From positions 1 through 7,130 of the forward strand of contig CAZXMB010000154.1 in assembly GCA_964641715.1 (NCBI GenBank): a stretch of 7,130 nt of DNA. The letters run 5' to 3'. The position numbers and the translations under genes are program-made. The notes below the pieces were generated by a model, which saw only the letters and a list, made by a program, of their open reading frames with translations, had not been told where the DNA came from and did not search any database. This document shows positions 1 through 5,325 of the stretch, piece after piece (the stretch's first letter is position 1; every line of letters starts with the position of its first letter). The DNA comes from CAZXMB01 sp964641715. Its GTDB lineage: Bacteria > Desulfobacterota > BSN033 > UBA1163.

Positions 1-58
1 TTTCAACCTGCTCCCATAATCCGTAACCAAAAATGGAAACCTTAGCAATATCGCTTTC

Positions 59-79
59 ATGCTGAAATTTTTTCAGCAT
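59..79. repeat. Short perfect hairpin with 9-bp stem
   Basis: ATGCTGAAA at 59-67 pairs exactly with TTTCAGCAT at 71-79 around a three-base T loop. There is no T-run after the stem on either strand, so it does not look like an intrinsic terminator. It sits inside the larger 14-141 inverted repeat. Confidence 0.6.
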
Positions 80-102
80 CTCGCTTTTTCGATAACCCAT
101 AG

Positions 103-123
103 ATCCTGAAACAAGTTCAGGAT
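103..123. repeat. Short perfect hairpin with 8-bp stem
   Basis: ATCCTGAA at 103-110 pairs exactly with TTCAGGAT at 116-123 across a five-base loop (ACAAG). From memory, stem-loops with a CCTGAA/TTCAGG core recur in intergenic DNA of many bacterial genomes; this needs a search to confirm. It has no trailing T-run. It is the inner right part of the 14-141 palindromic element. Confidence 0.6.
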
Positions 124-156
124 GACGATTACGGATTATGGCTGCTCCTGGAAGGG

Positions 157-186
157 TTGACAGCGTCCTGAACAAAACTATATGAT
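157..186 (+). promoter_or_regulatory. Near-consensus sigma70 promoter for the thioesterase gene
   Basis: The -35 hexamer TTGACA (157-162) is a perfect match. The -10 hexamer TATGAT (181-186) matches five of six bases of TATAAT, at a spacing of 18 bp. The predicted transcription start is near 193, giving a leader of about 108 nt before the start codon at 301. An 8-bp inverted repeat (GGGTTGAC at 154-161, GTCAACCC at 201-208) brackets the promoter, with its left arm over the -35 box. Confidence 0.7.
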
Positions 187-300
187 ACGCCATATTTCAA
201 GTCAACCCGGCTATTTAAGGAAGTCCGGAATGACAAATCAAATAAGACTGATACATTCATTGATAAAAGGAGAAAAGGTCACGAAGGCAGGAGCATTGAG

Positions 301-720
301 ATGAAATTCGAAACCTATGGAAACTGTTTTGTTTGCGGGGAGAATAACCCGAAAGGATTGAAATTAAATTTCGAGATCGATCCAGAGAGGCAGACCCTCA
401 AAACCGTCTTCACCTCACCTCCAACCTTTCAGGGCTGGGATGGAGTGGTCCACGGCGGGATCATCGCTACCCTGCTGGATGAGGCCATGGCAAAGCTCTC
501 TTACGAGCTGGGATATGATACGGTGACCGCCTCCCTCGAGGTAAGATTCAAGAAGCCTGCTCCAATCCTCGAACCCCTTTACGTCTGGGGAAAAATCTTG
601 GAGGTGAGAAAGCGATGGGTGAAGGCAGAGGCGAAAGTAACCGCAGGAGATGGGACAATCCTCGCAGAGGGAAAATCGACCTTGATGCGCCACTCCCTTT
701 TACGCAGGGAATCCCCCTAA
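301..720 (+). CDS. PaaI-type hot-dog fold thioesterase
   Basis: A cytoplasmic protein of 139 residues, the usual size for a single hot-dog domain, probably hydrolysing an acyl-CoA thioester. The key stretch is VVHGGIIATLLDEAMA (49-64), the HGG...D/E signature of the PaaI/4HBT superfamily: the HGG turn (51-53) starts the long hot-dog helix and Asp60/Glu61 occupy the usual catalytic zone. The N-terminus has Cys9 and Cys12 in a CFVCG motif followed by NPKGL, seen in one branch of PaaI-like proteins. The ATG at 301 is preceded by AGGAG at 289-293, seven bases away, and by a strong promoter at 157-186. It is the only plus-strand gene; its TAA (718-720) overlaps the stop codon of the converging ATPase gene. 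The acyl substrate cannot be told from sequence. Confidence 0.9.
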   Translation: MKFETYGNCFVCGENNPKGLKLNFEIDPERQTLKTVFTSPPTFQGWDGVVHGGIIATLLDEAMAKLSYELGYDTVTASLEVRFKKPAPILEPLYVWGKILEVRKRWVKAEAKVTAGDGTILAEGKSTLMRHSLLRRESP

Positions 721-1466
721 CCCTTCCTCCGTTGATAAAGCCAACCTGCAAATTCAGGATCAAATCCAAATCGTTTTAATAAATCCCGGTTCTGCAAAAA
801 TTCCTCCATGGGAAGGTCTTCCACTTTCCTTCCTCCCTGGAGCAATAGCACCCTTTTACAGAGATCTGAGGCAACCGTGAGGTGGTGAGTGATGATCACC
901 TTGGTCTGAGGGATAGAACGAATTCTTTCCGTCAGGGTAAGGCTTCCAATGGGATCGAGATTGTCCGAAGGCTCATCCAGGGCTAAGATTTCAGAGTCCA
1001 TGGACAGGACTGTCGCCAGGGCCACCCTCTTCTTCTCCCCTTCGCTCAGATGATGGGCTGACCTTCCCTCAAATCCATTCAATCCCATAAGCTCCAAAGC
1101 CCTTTCCACCCTCTCCCTGACCTGATCCTCCTTCAATCCCATATTGCGCGGACCAAAAGCGACATCATCAAAAACCGTGGGACAGAAGAGCTGGTCATCA
1201 GGATTCTGAAAGACCAGCCCCACCCTTCTCCGGATCTCTTTGAGGTTTTCCTTCCTGACCGGAAGATCCAAAACGATGACCTCCCCCTCTCCCATCAATG
1301 TCCCGTTCAGATGGTAAAGAAGCGTCGACTTCCCGGCTCCATTGGGACCCAGAATAGCCACAGACTCCTTTTCATAGACCTCTAACTGGATATCCCTGAG
1401 GGCAGATGTCCCATCCGGATAATGGTAAGAGAGACGATTGATTTCGATCACCTTTCTTGATTTCAT
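717..1466 (-). CDS. cbiO: ECF transporter ATPase subunit, CbiO/EcfA type
   Basis: A 249-residue ABC ATPase that would energise an ECF vitamin or metal-ion transporter at the inner face of the membrane. All ATPase motifs are visible: Walker A GPNGAGKST (40-48), Q-loop Gln87 in FQNPDDQLF, signature LSEGEKK (140-146, Glu where LSGGQ has Gly), Walker B ILALDE with catalytic Glu165, D-loop SDNLDP and switch His194. FQNPDDQLF followed by TVFDDVAFGP is typical of the CbiO/EcfA branch. I chose the ATG at 1466: it forms an ATGA overlap with the cbiQ stop and places the ATPase domain at the N-terminus. Longer frames back to 1688 only read through cbiQ out of frame. The symbol names the family; cobalt is not shown to be the substrate. 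It is the last gene of the minus-strand run and ends in a TAG (717-719) overlapping the convergent thioesterase stop, with no visible terminator between. Confidence 0.92.
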   Translation of the reverse strand: MKSRKVIEINRLSYHYPDGTSALRDIQLEVYEKESVAILGPNGAGKSTLLYHLNGTLMGEGEVIVLDLPVRKENLKEIRRRVGLVFQNPDDQLFCPTVFDDVAFGPRNMGLKEDQVRERVERALELMGLNGFEGRSAHHLSEGEKKRVALATVLSMDSEILALDEPSDNLDPIGSLTLTERIRSIPQTKVIITHHLTVASDLCKRVLLLQGGRKVEDLPMEEFLQNRDLLKRFGFDPEFAGWLYQRRKG

Positions 1467-2227
1467 TCTAAATAGATCCTCAGAATCAGGAGGATGGGAG
1501 CAAATGACAGAAATAGCCCCTCTCTCCATCCCCATCTCCCTGCCATCGTCTCGGGCATTATCCCATGATACCCCCTGGAGAGCATCGCCGAATAAACCCT
1601 CTCGCCGCGATAAAAGCTTCTTAAAAAGAGTGTCCCCACGAGGTGACCGATGGTCTTCGATTGCCAGAGCCATCTTCCACCGAAGCATCTTGCATCCCTG
1701 GCCCGCTTCATCCTCTGCATTTCATCGATGAGGATGAAGGAATACCGGTACATAAAGGAGAAGATCATCGTGAAGATTCTGGGGAAGCGCAACCTCTCCA
1801 TTCCCTTGATCAGTTTTGGAAAGGGGGTGGTCGAATAGAGCAGGATGATCGCAAAGACCCCCAGGGTTGATTTGATGATGACATTCCAGAGAATCCAGAG
1901 GCCGCTCTTCGAGAGGGAAAGCCCTCCCAGCCCCAGATTATATCCTCCAACCGTATCCTTCTTGAGAAAAGGGATGGAAAGGGCGACGAAAAAGAGGAAG
2001 GGAACAATGACGAGTACCTTTTTGACCAGGTGGCCCAGGGGAAGATGAGCGAAAAGGGTGATGCCGATCAGAGAGGAGACCAGGATTCCGAAGAAGAGAA
2101 AGGCATTGGGTCGGGAACTGACCCCGAGCAGGATAAAGGTGAAGAAGACAATGATCTTTGCCCTCGCATCCAGGTGATGAATCGGGCTCTCAATGGTGCT
2201 GTGGTGATCCAGAAAGGCATGTCTCAC
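1463..2227 (-). CDS. cbiQ: ECF transporter transmembrane (T) subunit, CbiQ type
   Basis: A 254-residue membrane protein, the usual CbiQ/EcfT length. Hydrophobic segments lie at about 24-37, 42-60, 70-88, 107-131, 151-168 and 236-252. The N-terminus has the family look (DHHSTIESPIHHLDAR before the first helix). Two Arg-containing coupling motifs are present between the last two segments: RARDARCF (175-182) and MLSRGYHG (215-222). In known ECF transporters these A-R-G elements dock on the ATPases. The start is GTG at 2227, with AGAGG at 2233-2237, five bases upstream. The stop TGA (1465-1463) overlaps the cbiO ATG, so the two are probably translationally coupled. No CbiM, CbiN or other S component lies next to it. 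The substrate is therefore unknown. Confidence 0.9.
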   Translation of the reverse strand: MRHAFLDHHSTIESPIHHLDARAKIIVFFTFILLGVSSRPNAFLFFGILVSSLIGITLFAHLPLGHLVKKVLVIVPFLFFVALSIPFLKKDTVGGYNLGLGGLSLSKSGLWILWNVIIKSTLGVFAIILLYSTTPFPKLIKGMERLRFPRIFTMIFSFMYRYSFILIDEMQRMKRARDARCFGGRWLWQSKTIGHLVGTLFLRSFYRGERVYSAMLSRGYHGIMPETMAGRWGWREGLFLSFAPILLILRIYLE

Positions 2228-2232
2228 TTTGT

Positions 2233-2237
2233 CCTCT
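2233..2237 (-). promoter_or_regulatory. Ribosome binding site fixing the GTG start of cbiQ
   Basis: AGAGG on the minus strand lies five bases before GTG 2227-2225 and just past the amidohydrolase TAA (2240-2238). There is no ATG at a comparable place, so this site is the main support for a GTG start. Confidence 0.6.
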
Positions 2238-3077
2238 TTAAGATCCGATGATTCTCAAAAAGTTTTCACCGAGAATCTTTTCCCGGTCTCTCCTTGAAAG
2301 CCCGGACTCTTCCAGCTCCTTGAAGTACCTCCGGGGGCCGATCAAAGGATAATCCGAACCGAAAAGGATCTTCTCGATGCCCACGATCTCCCTCATCACC
2401 GAATAGATCCTCCTGGAATAGAGATAGGGAGAAGCGGCGGTGTCGTAATAAACATGAGCCATGGCTCTCGAAACCTCTGGCATCAATTCATAAAAGGGCA
2501 GCCCCCCTCCCCAGTGAGCAAGCAGGATGGGAAGGCGTGGGAAGGAAAGGATGAACTCATAGAAAATCTCAAGAGGGGTTTCTCCCTTCCCGGGATAAGT
2601 GTGCCCGATGAGTTCATTGGTATGGAGGAGGAGGGGAATCTTCTCCCGTTCCATTTTCCTGAGGACGGGATTCATGGAATCGATGTCCCGGGAGGTCATC
2701 CCCCGGTGGTAGAAGGCCACCTCTCCAACGCCTTTCGCCCCTTGCTTCAGCCTCCGTTCCAGTTCCTCCCCTGACCAGTCCGGATCTGAAAAGTGAAGGG
2801 AGATAAAAACGATCAACCGGTCAGGGTAACGGGAGGTCGATTCCATCAGGTATTGATTGTGCAGGGAGACGAGTTCTCGATCGCTCCATGAAAATCCACA
2901 GATGACCGATCGCTCCACGCCCGACCGATCCATCGATTCAATCAAATCCTCAACTCCCGAAATCTTGGCCTTCGAATCCTGATAGATGGAGGAGAATCCT
3001 CGATCCCTATTGCAGAAGGTCTTTCGATCCTCTCTCATTTCGTCGGGAAAGATATGGGTATGGCAATCGATGATCAT
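2238..3077 (-). CDS. Metal-dependent amidohydrolase, TIM-barrel (amidohydrolase_2 / ACMSD-like) family
   Basis: A 279-residue cytoplasmic protein with the full set of metal and catalytic positions of the amidohydrolase_2 branch: His6 and His8 in DCHTHIFP on the first strand, Glu119 in GVGEVAF, His152 in LLLHTNE, His188 in LLAHWGGG, and Asp241 in LFGSDYPL. The closing stretch (REKILGENFLRII, about 265-277) is typical of the family C-terminus. Members carry out hydrolysis or decarboxylation of small carboxylic compounds; which reaction applies here cannot be told. The ATG at 3077 overlaps the TGA of the upstream flavin reductase gene by four bases (ATGA), so the pair is likely co-translated and may share a pathway. 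It ends ten bases before cbiQ. Nothing looks truncated. Confidence 0.9.
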   Translation of the reverse strand: MIIDCHTHIFPDEMREDRKTFCNRDRGFSSIYQDSKAKISGVEDLIESMDRSGVERSVICGFSWSDRELVSLHNQYLMESTSRYPDRLIVFISLHFSDPDWSGEELERRLKQGAKGVGEVAFYHRGMTSRDIDSMNPVLRKMEREKIPLLLHTNELIGHTYPGKGETPLEIFYEFILSFPRLPILLAHWGGGLPFYELMPEVSRAMAHVYYDTAASPYLYSRRIYSVMREIVGIEKILFGSDYPLIGPRRYFKELEESGLSRRDREKILGENFLRIIGS

Positions 3078-3643
3078 GGCTTCCCTTTTGTGAAGCCATA
3101 GTGGCCGAGGGATTGGCCGAGGCCCCAGTATTCATGGGCTCCAGGACAGTATACCAGGGGAAGGGCCTTCAGGATATCAATTCTTCCCTTCTCCTTCTGG
3201 ACCTCCTCCTTCACATGGAGCGCGATGATTTCACCCAGAAAGAGGTCATGGCTTCCCAGGGGAATGATCTGTTTGACCTCACATTCCATCTGGACAGGAC
3301 ACTCATCGATCAAAGGGGGCTTCACCTTTTCCGAGGGTATGGCTTTGAAACCTATCAGGGCGAACTTGTCCTTCTCTCTACCAGAGACCACTCCGCAGGC
3401 ATCCACCTTTCTGACCATCTCCTGCGAGGGGATATTGACTACAAATTCTTTTGTCCTCTGGATACAATCATGGGAGTAGCGCTGTGGCCGGACGGAGATG
3501 CCAATCATCGGAGGTTCTGAATTGACCACGCCGACCCAGGCCAGAGTGATGATATTAGGTTTCCCCTCCTCATCGATACTGGTAACTAAGACCACAGGCG
3601 TGGGAAAAAGCAGGGTCGTCGGTGGAAGACTCTTTCGTCCCAT
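3074..3643 (-). CDS. Flavin reductase-like FMN-binding protein (flavoredoxin type)
   Basis: A 189-residue soluble split-barrel protein of the flavin reductase-like family, which binds FMN and either reduces flavin or carries electrons. Characteristic stretches are FPTPVVLVTSIDEEGKPN (13-30), an ITLAWVGVVNSEPP segment (32-45), GISVRPQRYSH (48-58) and EFVVNIPS (66-73), which form the flavin-binding barrel. It ends with a Tyr/Gly-rich tail (EYWGLGQSLGHYGF). I start it at ATG 3643 because AGGAGG lies five bases upstream (3649-3654). The in-frame TTG at 3667 would put that site inside the gene. It follows the YciO-family gene by 32 bases and overlaps the amidohydrolase start by four. In anaerobes such proteins are often called flavoredoxins; the electron donor and partner here are unknown. 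Confidence 0.88.
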   Translation of the reverse strand: MGRKSLPPTTLLFPTPVVLVTSIDEEGKPNIITLAWVGVVNSEPPMIGISVRPQRYSHDCIQRTKEFVVNIPSQEMVRKVDACGVVSGREKDKFALIGFKAIPSEKVKPPLIDECPVQMECEVKQIIPLGSHDLFLGEIIALHVKEEVQKEKGRIDILKALPLVYCPGAHEYWGLGQSLGHYGFTKGKP

Positions 3644-3648
3644 TCCTT

Positions 3649-3654
3649 CCTCCT
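3649..3654 (-). promoter_or_regulatory. Strong ribosome binding site deciding the flavin reductase start
   Basis: AGGAGG on the minus strand, inside the purine tract AAAGAAAGGAGGAAGGA, sits five bases before ATG 3643. Its position downstream of the alternative TTG (3667) argues for the shorter, 189-residue product. Confidence 0.8.
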
Positions 3655-3675
3655 TTCTTTTGGGCAATCGGCCCC

Positions 3676-4284
3676 TTACACGAAGAGGCTTACATCCCCT
3701 TTTCCTTTTCGGATGACCTTGGGAAATTCATCGGTGAGGTCGACAATGCTGGAATGCTCAGGGAGGATCACCCCTCCATCGATCACCAGGTCCAATTGCT
3801 TCATAAAACGCTCCTCAATCTCGAGGGGATCGTTGAAGAGGCTTTCATCAGGCTTATATACACTGGTGCTGATGATCGGGTGTCCCAGAGATCGCACAAG
3901 GGAAAGACAGATCTTATTGTCAGGGATACGAATCCCTACGGTCTTCTGTTTGGTCATGGCAATCTTCGGGACCAATCGGGTCGCTTTCAAAATAAAGGTA
4001 TAGGGCCCGGGAAAGAGTCGCTTCATCGTCTTATACGCATAATTGGAGACATAGGCATAACGGCTGATGTCTTTCAGATCGGAGCAGATGAAGCTCAATG
4101 GCTTCGTTGCCTCCGTTTTCTTTAACCGATGGATCCTCCGGATCGCCTCCGGATGGAAGAGGTCACAACCCACTCCATAGATGGTATCGGTGGGATATCC
4201 GATGATCCCTCCCTTTTCGAGTACCTCCACAACCCTTCGGATCAATCTGGGTTGAGGATTTTTAGGATTGATGGAAATAATCAT
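3676..4284 (-). CDS. yciO: YciO/YrdC (Sua5-related) family protein
   Basis: A 202-residue single YrdC-like domain. The nucleotide and carbamoyl binding motifs of the superfamily are present: GYPTDTIYGVGCD (29-41), KKTEATKPLSF (55-65), KRLFPGPYTF (88-97) and TVGIRIPD (115-122). In TsaC/Sua5, which makes threonylcarbamoyl-AMP for tRNA t6A, a TSAN.SG motif follows. Here it reads ISTSVYKPDE (138-147), and the tail with LDLVIDGG, SSIVDLTDEFP and GKGDVSLF matches my memory of E. coli YciO closely. I therefore call it YciO-type, whose physiological role is less settled than that of TsaC. The ATG at 4284 follows the NlpC/P60 stop by four bases. Its ribosome site is poor (AAGG only two bases away, GAGAG further up), suggesting translation coupled to the gene before it. 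Confidence 0.87.
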   Translation of the reverse strand: MIISINPKNPQPRLIRRVVEVLEKGGIIGYPTDTIYGVGCDLFHPEAIRRIHRLKKTEATKPLSFICSDLKDISRYAYVSNYAYKTMKRLFPGPYTFILKATRLVPKIAMTKQKTVGIRIPDNKICLSLVRSLGHPIISTSVYKPDESLFNDPLEIEERFMKQLDLVIDGGVILPEHSSIVDLTDEFPKVIRKGKGDVSLFV

Positions 4285-4288
4285 AACC

Positions 4289-5209
4289 TTAACTCTCTCT
4301 TTCCAATTCTTTGATCCTGACTCCTTTGATGAACCGGGTATAAAAGTAAGGGGTATTCAGGCTATCGATCCTCACCTCCCTGGTGCGGTTAGAGGCATGG
4401 ACAAATTCATTGTTCCCGATATAGATCCCCACATGAGCATTATTCCGCCTTCGTGTTTTAAAGAAGACGAGATCTCCCTCCTCTAATTCCTCCCTTCCCA
4501 CCTTCTTGCCCGAATGAAGTTGTTCTCGGGTTGTCCTGGGAAGAGAGATATTAAAGATTCCATAGATCCTTTTCACAAAGGCAGAGCAATCGATCCCCTT
4601 TAACGTGGCACCTCCCAAGCGGTAGGGAACACCCAAAAAGGTCTTGACCACCCGGACGAAGAGATTTCTCTCCTCAGGCCCCCCCCATTTCGCAAGGGGC
4701 TCGGAGGTCATCTCCTTCTCTCCTTCCGCCTGCTCGTTTTCCTTTACCTCCTCCATATCACCCATCTCTTCCAACTCCTCTTCAATGGGGAGTCCCTTCT
4801 TCGGAAGGAAAAGTTTTTGCCCCGTCTTCAAGGCATTCGATTGGAGACGATTCATCCTCTTGATCTCTTCAATCGAGAGGCCAACCCTTTTTGAAATCAC
4901 GTAAAGACTGTCCCCCTGTTTCACCCTATAAGTCTCAGTCTCAACGAAAGACTTCTTAACAGTTCTCTCTTTTTGTCTCTCTTGCGGGTTGGGGATGATC
5001 AGAATCTGTTTGGGTTGGATCACACTTCGTTTCAAACCATTGGCTTCTTTCAGTGTCTCCACAGAGATACCGAACGATTTCGAAATGGTATAAAGAGAGT
5101 CCCCCGATTTTACGCTATAGCGTTCCTCAGACATTCCCTGACCGTAAAGACAGAACAAAGCGAAAAGGACGATCAGAGTTACCCTTAGAAAGCTTCGTCG
5201 TCCTATCAT
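4289..5209 (-). CDS. Secreted LysM-LysM-NlpC/P60 peptidoglycan endopeptidase
   Basis: A 306-residue exported cell-wall hydrolase. Residues 1-25 form a signal peptide (MIGRRSFLR, then a hydrophobic core VTLIVLFALFCLYG). Cys20 is preceded by Phe rather than Gly, Ala or Ser, so this is not a convincing lipobox. Two LysM glycan-binding modules follow: 31-73 (YSVKSGDSLYTISKSFGIS onward) and 94-136 (YRVKQGDSLYVISKRVGLS onward). A Glu-rich linker spans about 141-170. The NlpC/P60 domain (about 185-300) carries Cys208 in GIDCSAF, His259 in NAHVGIYIG and His271 in FVHAS, the expected catalytic triad. Such enzymes usually cleave the stem peptide near D-Glu-meso-diaminopimelate. I start at ATG 5209, six bases after AGGAGG (5216-5221); the in-frame ATG at 5239 has no good ribosome site and would place this one inside the gene. 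It is first in a six-gene run with its own promoter. Confidence 0.92.
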   Translation of the reverse strand: MIGRRSFLRVTLIVLFALFCLYGQGMSEERYSVKSGDSLYTISKSFGISVETLKEANGLKRSVIQPKQILIIPNPQERQKERTVKKSFVETETYRVKQGDSLYVISKRVGLSIEEIKRMNRLQSNALKTGQKLFLPKKGLPIEEELEEMGDMEEVKENEQAEGEKEMTSEPLAKWGGPEERNLFVRVVKTFLGVPYRLGGATLKGIDCSAFVKRIYGIFNISLPRTTREQLHSGKKVGREELEEGDLVFFKTRRRNNAHVGIYIGNNEFVHASNRTREVRIDSLNTPYFYTRFIKGVRIKELERES

Positions 5210-5215
5210 CAATTC

Positions 5216-5221
5216 CCTCCT
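5216..5221 (-). promoter_or_regulatory. Ribosome binding site deciding the NlpC/P60 start
   Basis: AGGAGG on the minus strand lies six bases before ATG 5209, in the context GAGAGGAGGGAATTG. It supports a start ten codons inside the longest open frame, which begins at 5239. The shorter form also gives a cleaner signal peptide. Confidence 0.75.
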
Positions 5222-5296
5222 CTCAATAGGGTCGATCATTTTCTACTTTGAATTGATTGGGTAATTTGAAAAAAAATGGGTCGAGCGACTTTAATA

Positions 5297-5325
5297 TTTA
5301 TACAAGAATTGGGGCGGGAAGTCAA
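5297..5325 (-). promoter_or_regulatory. Sigma70-type promoter for the NlpC/P60-to-cbiO gene run
   Basis: On the minus strand, TTGACT (5325-5320) and TATAAA (5302-5297) are separated by exactly 17 bp; each matches five of six consensus bases. The -35 box contains the TGA stop codon of the anti-sigma gene. The expected start site is near 5290, leaving a leader of about 80 nt before ATG 5209. The leader holds a run of eight Ts (minus strand, 5276-5269). No ECF-type GGAAC box is visible here. Confidence 0.7.

Larger units (their letters stand above)
14..141. repeat. Nested palindromic intergenic element bounded by a 13-bp perfect inverted repeat
   Basis: The 13 bases at 14-26 (CCATAATCCGTAA) recur as an exact reverse complement at 129-141. 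Between them lie two further short palindromes (59-79 and 103-123). This arrangement is unlike the coding DNA that fills the rest of the window. It could be a small non-autonomous element of the MITE or REP/BIME type, or the end of a neighbouring mobile element. I see no flanking target duplication that I would trust and no transposase in the window. The inverted repeat is seen directly; the mobile interpretation is inference. Confidence 0.55.

Noticed and set aside
1..44. Short frame open from the left edge as the end of an upstream gene
   Set aside because: Only 14 codons before a stop, no family likeness, and it overlaps the inverted repeat at 14-26.
1467..1688. Longer N-terminus for the cbiO frame starting at 1688
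   Set aside because: These 74 codons run through the end of cbiQ in another frame, show no ABC features, and the ATG at 1466 gives a normal ATPase start and an ATGA overlap.
3101..3520. Plus-strand frame of 139 codons opposite the flavin reductase
   Set aside because: It is antisense to a well-supported gene, with no recognisable domain and no convincing ribosome site. Other antisense frames over 400-6900 were rejected for the same reason.
3644..3667. TTG start for the flavin reductase at 3667
   Set aside because: The AGGAGG ribosome site (3649-3654) would lie inside the gene; ATG 3643 is five bases after it.
5149..5151. Lipoprotein signal for the NlpC/P60 protein
   Set aside because: The only Cys in the signal region (Cys20) is preceded by Ala-Leu-Phe, which does not fit a lipobox.
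5210..5239. ATG at 5239 as start of the LysM-NlpC/P60 protein
   Set aside because: There is no good ribosome site before it, while AGGAGG sits six bases before ATG 5209. The shorter form has a standard signal peptide.
5262..5290. Intrinsic terminator in the hydrolase leader (GTCG-CT-CGAC then eight Ts, minus strand)
   Set aside because: The stem is only 3-4 bp with a two- to four-base loop, too weak to terminate. It lies downstream of a good promoter.
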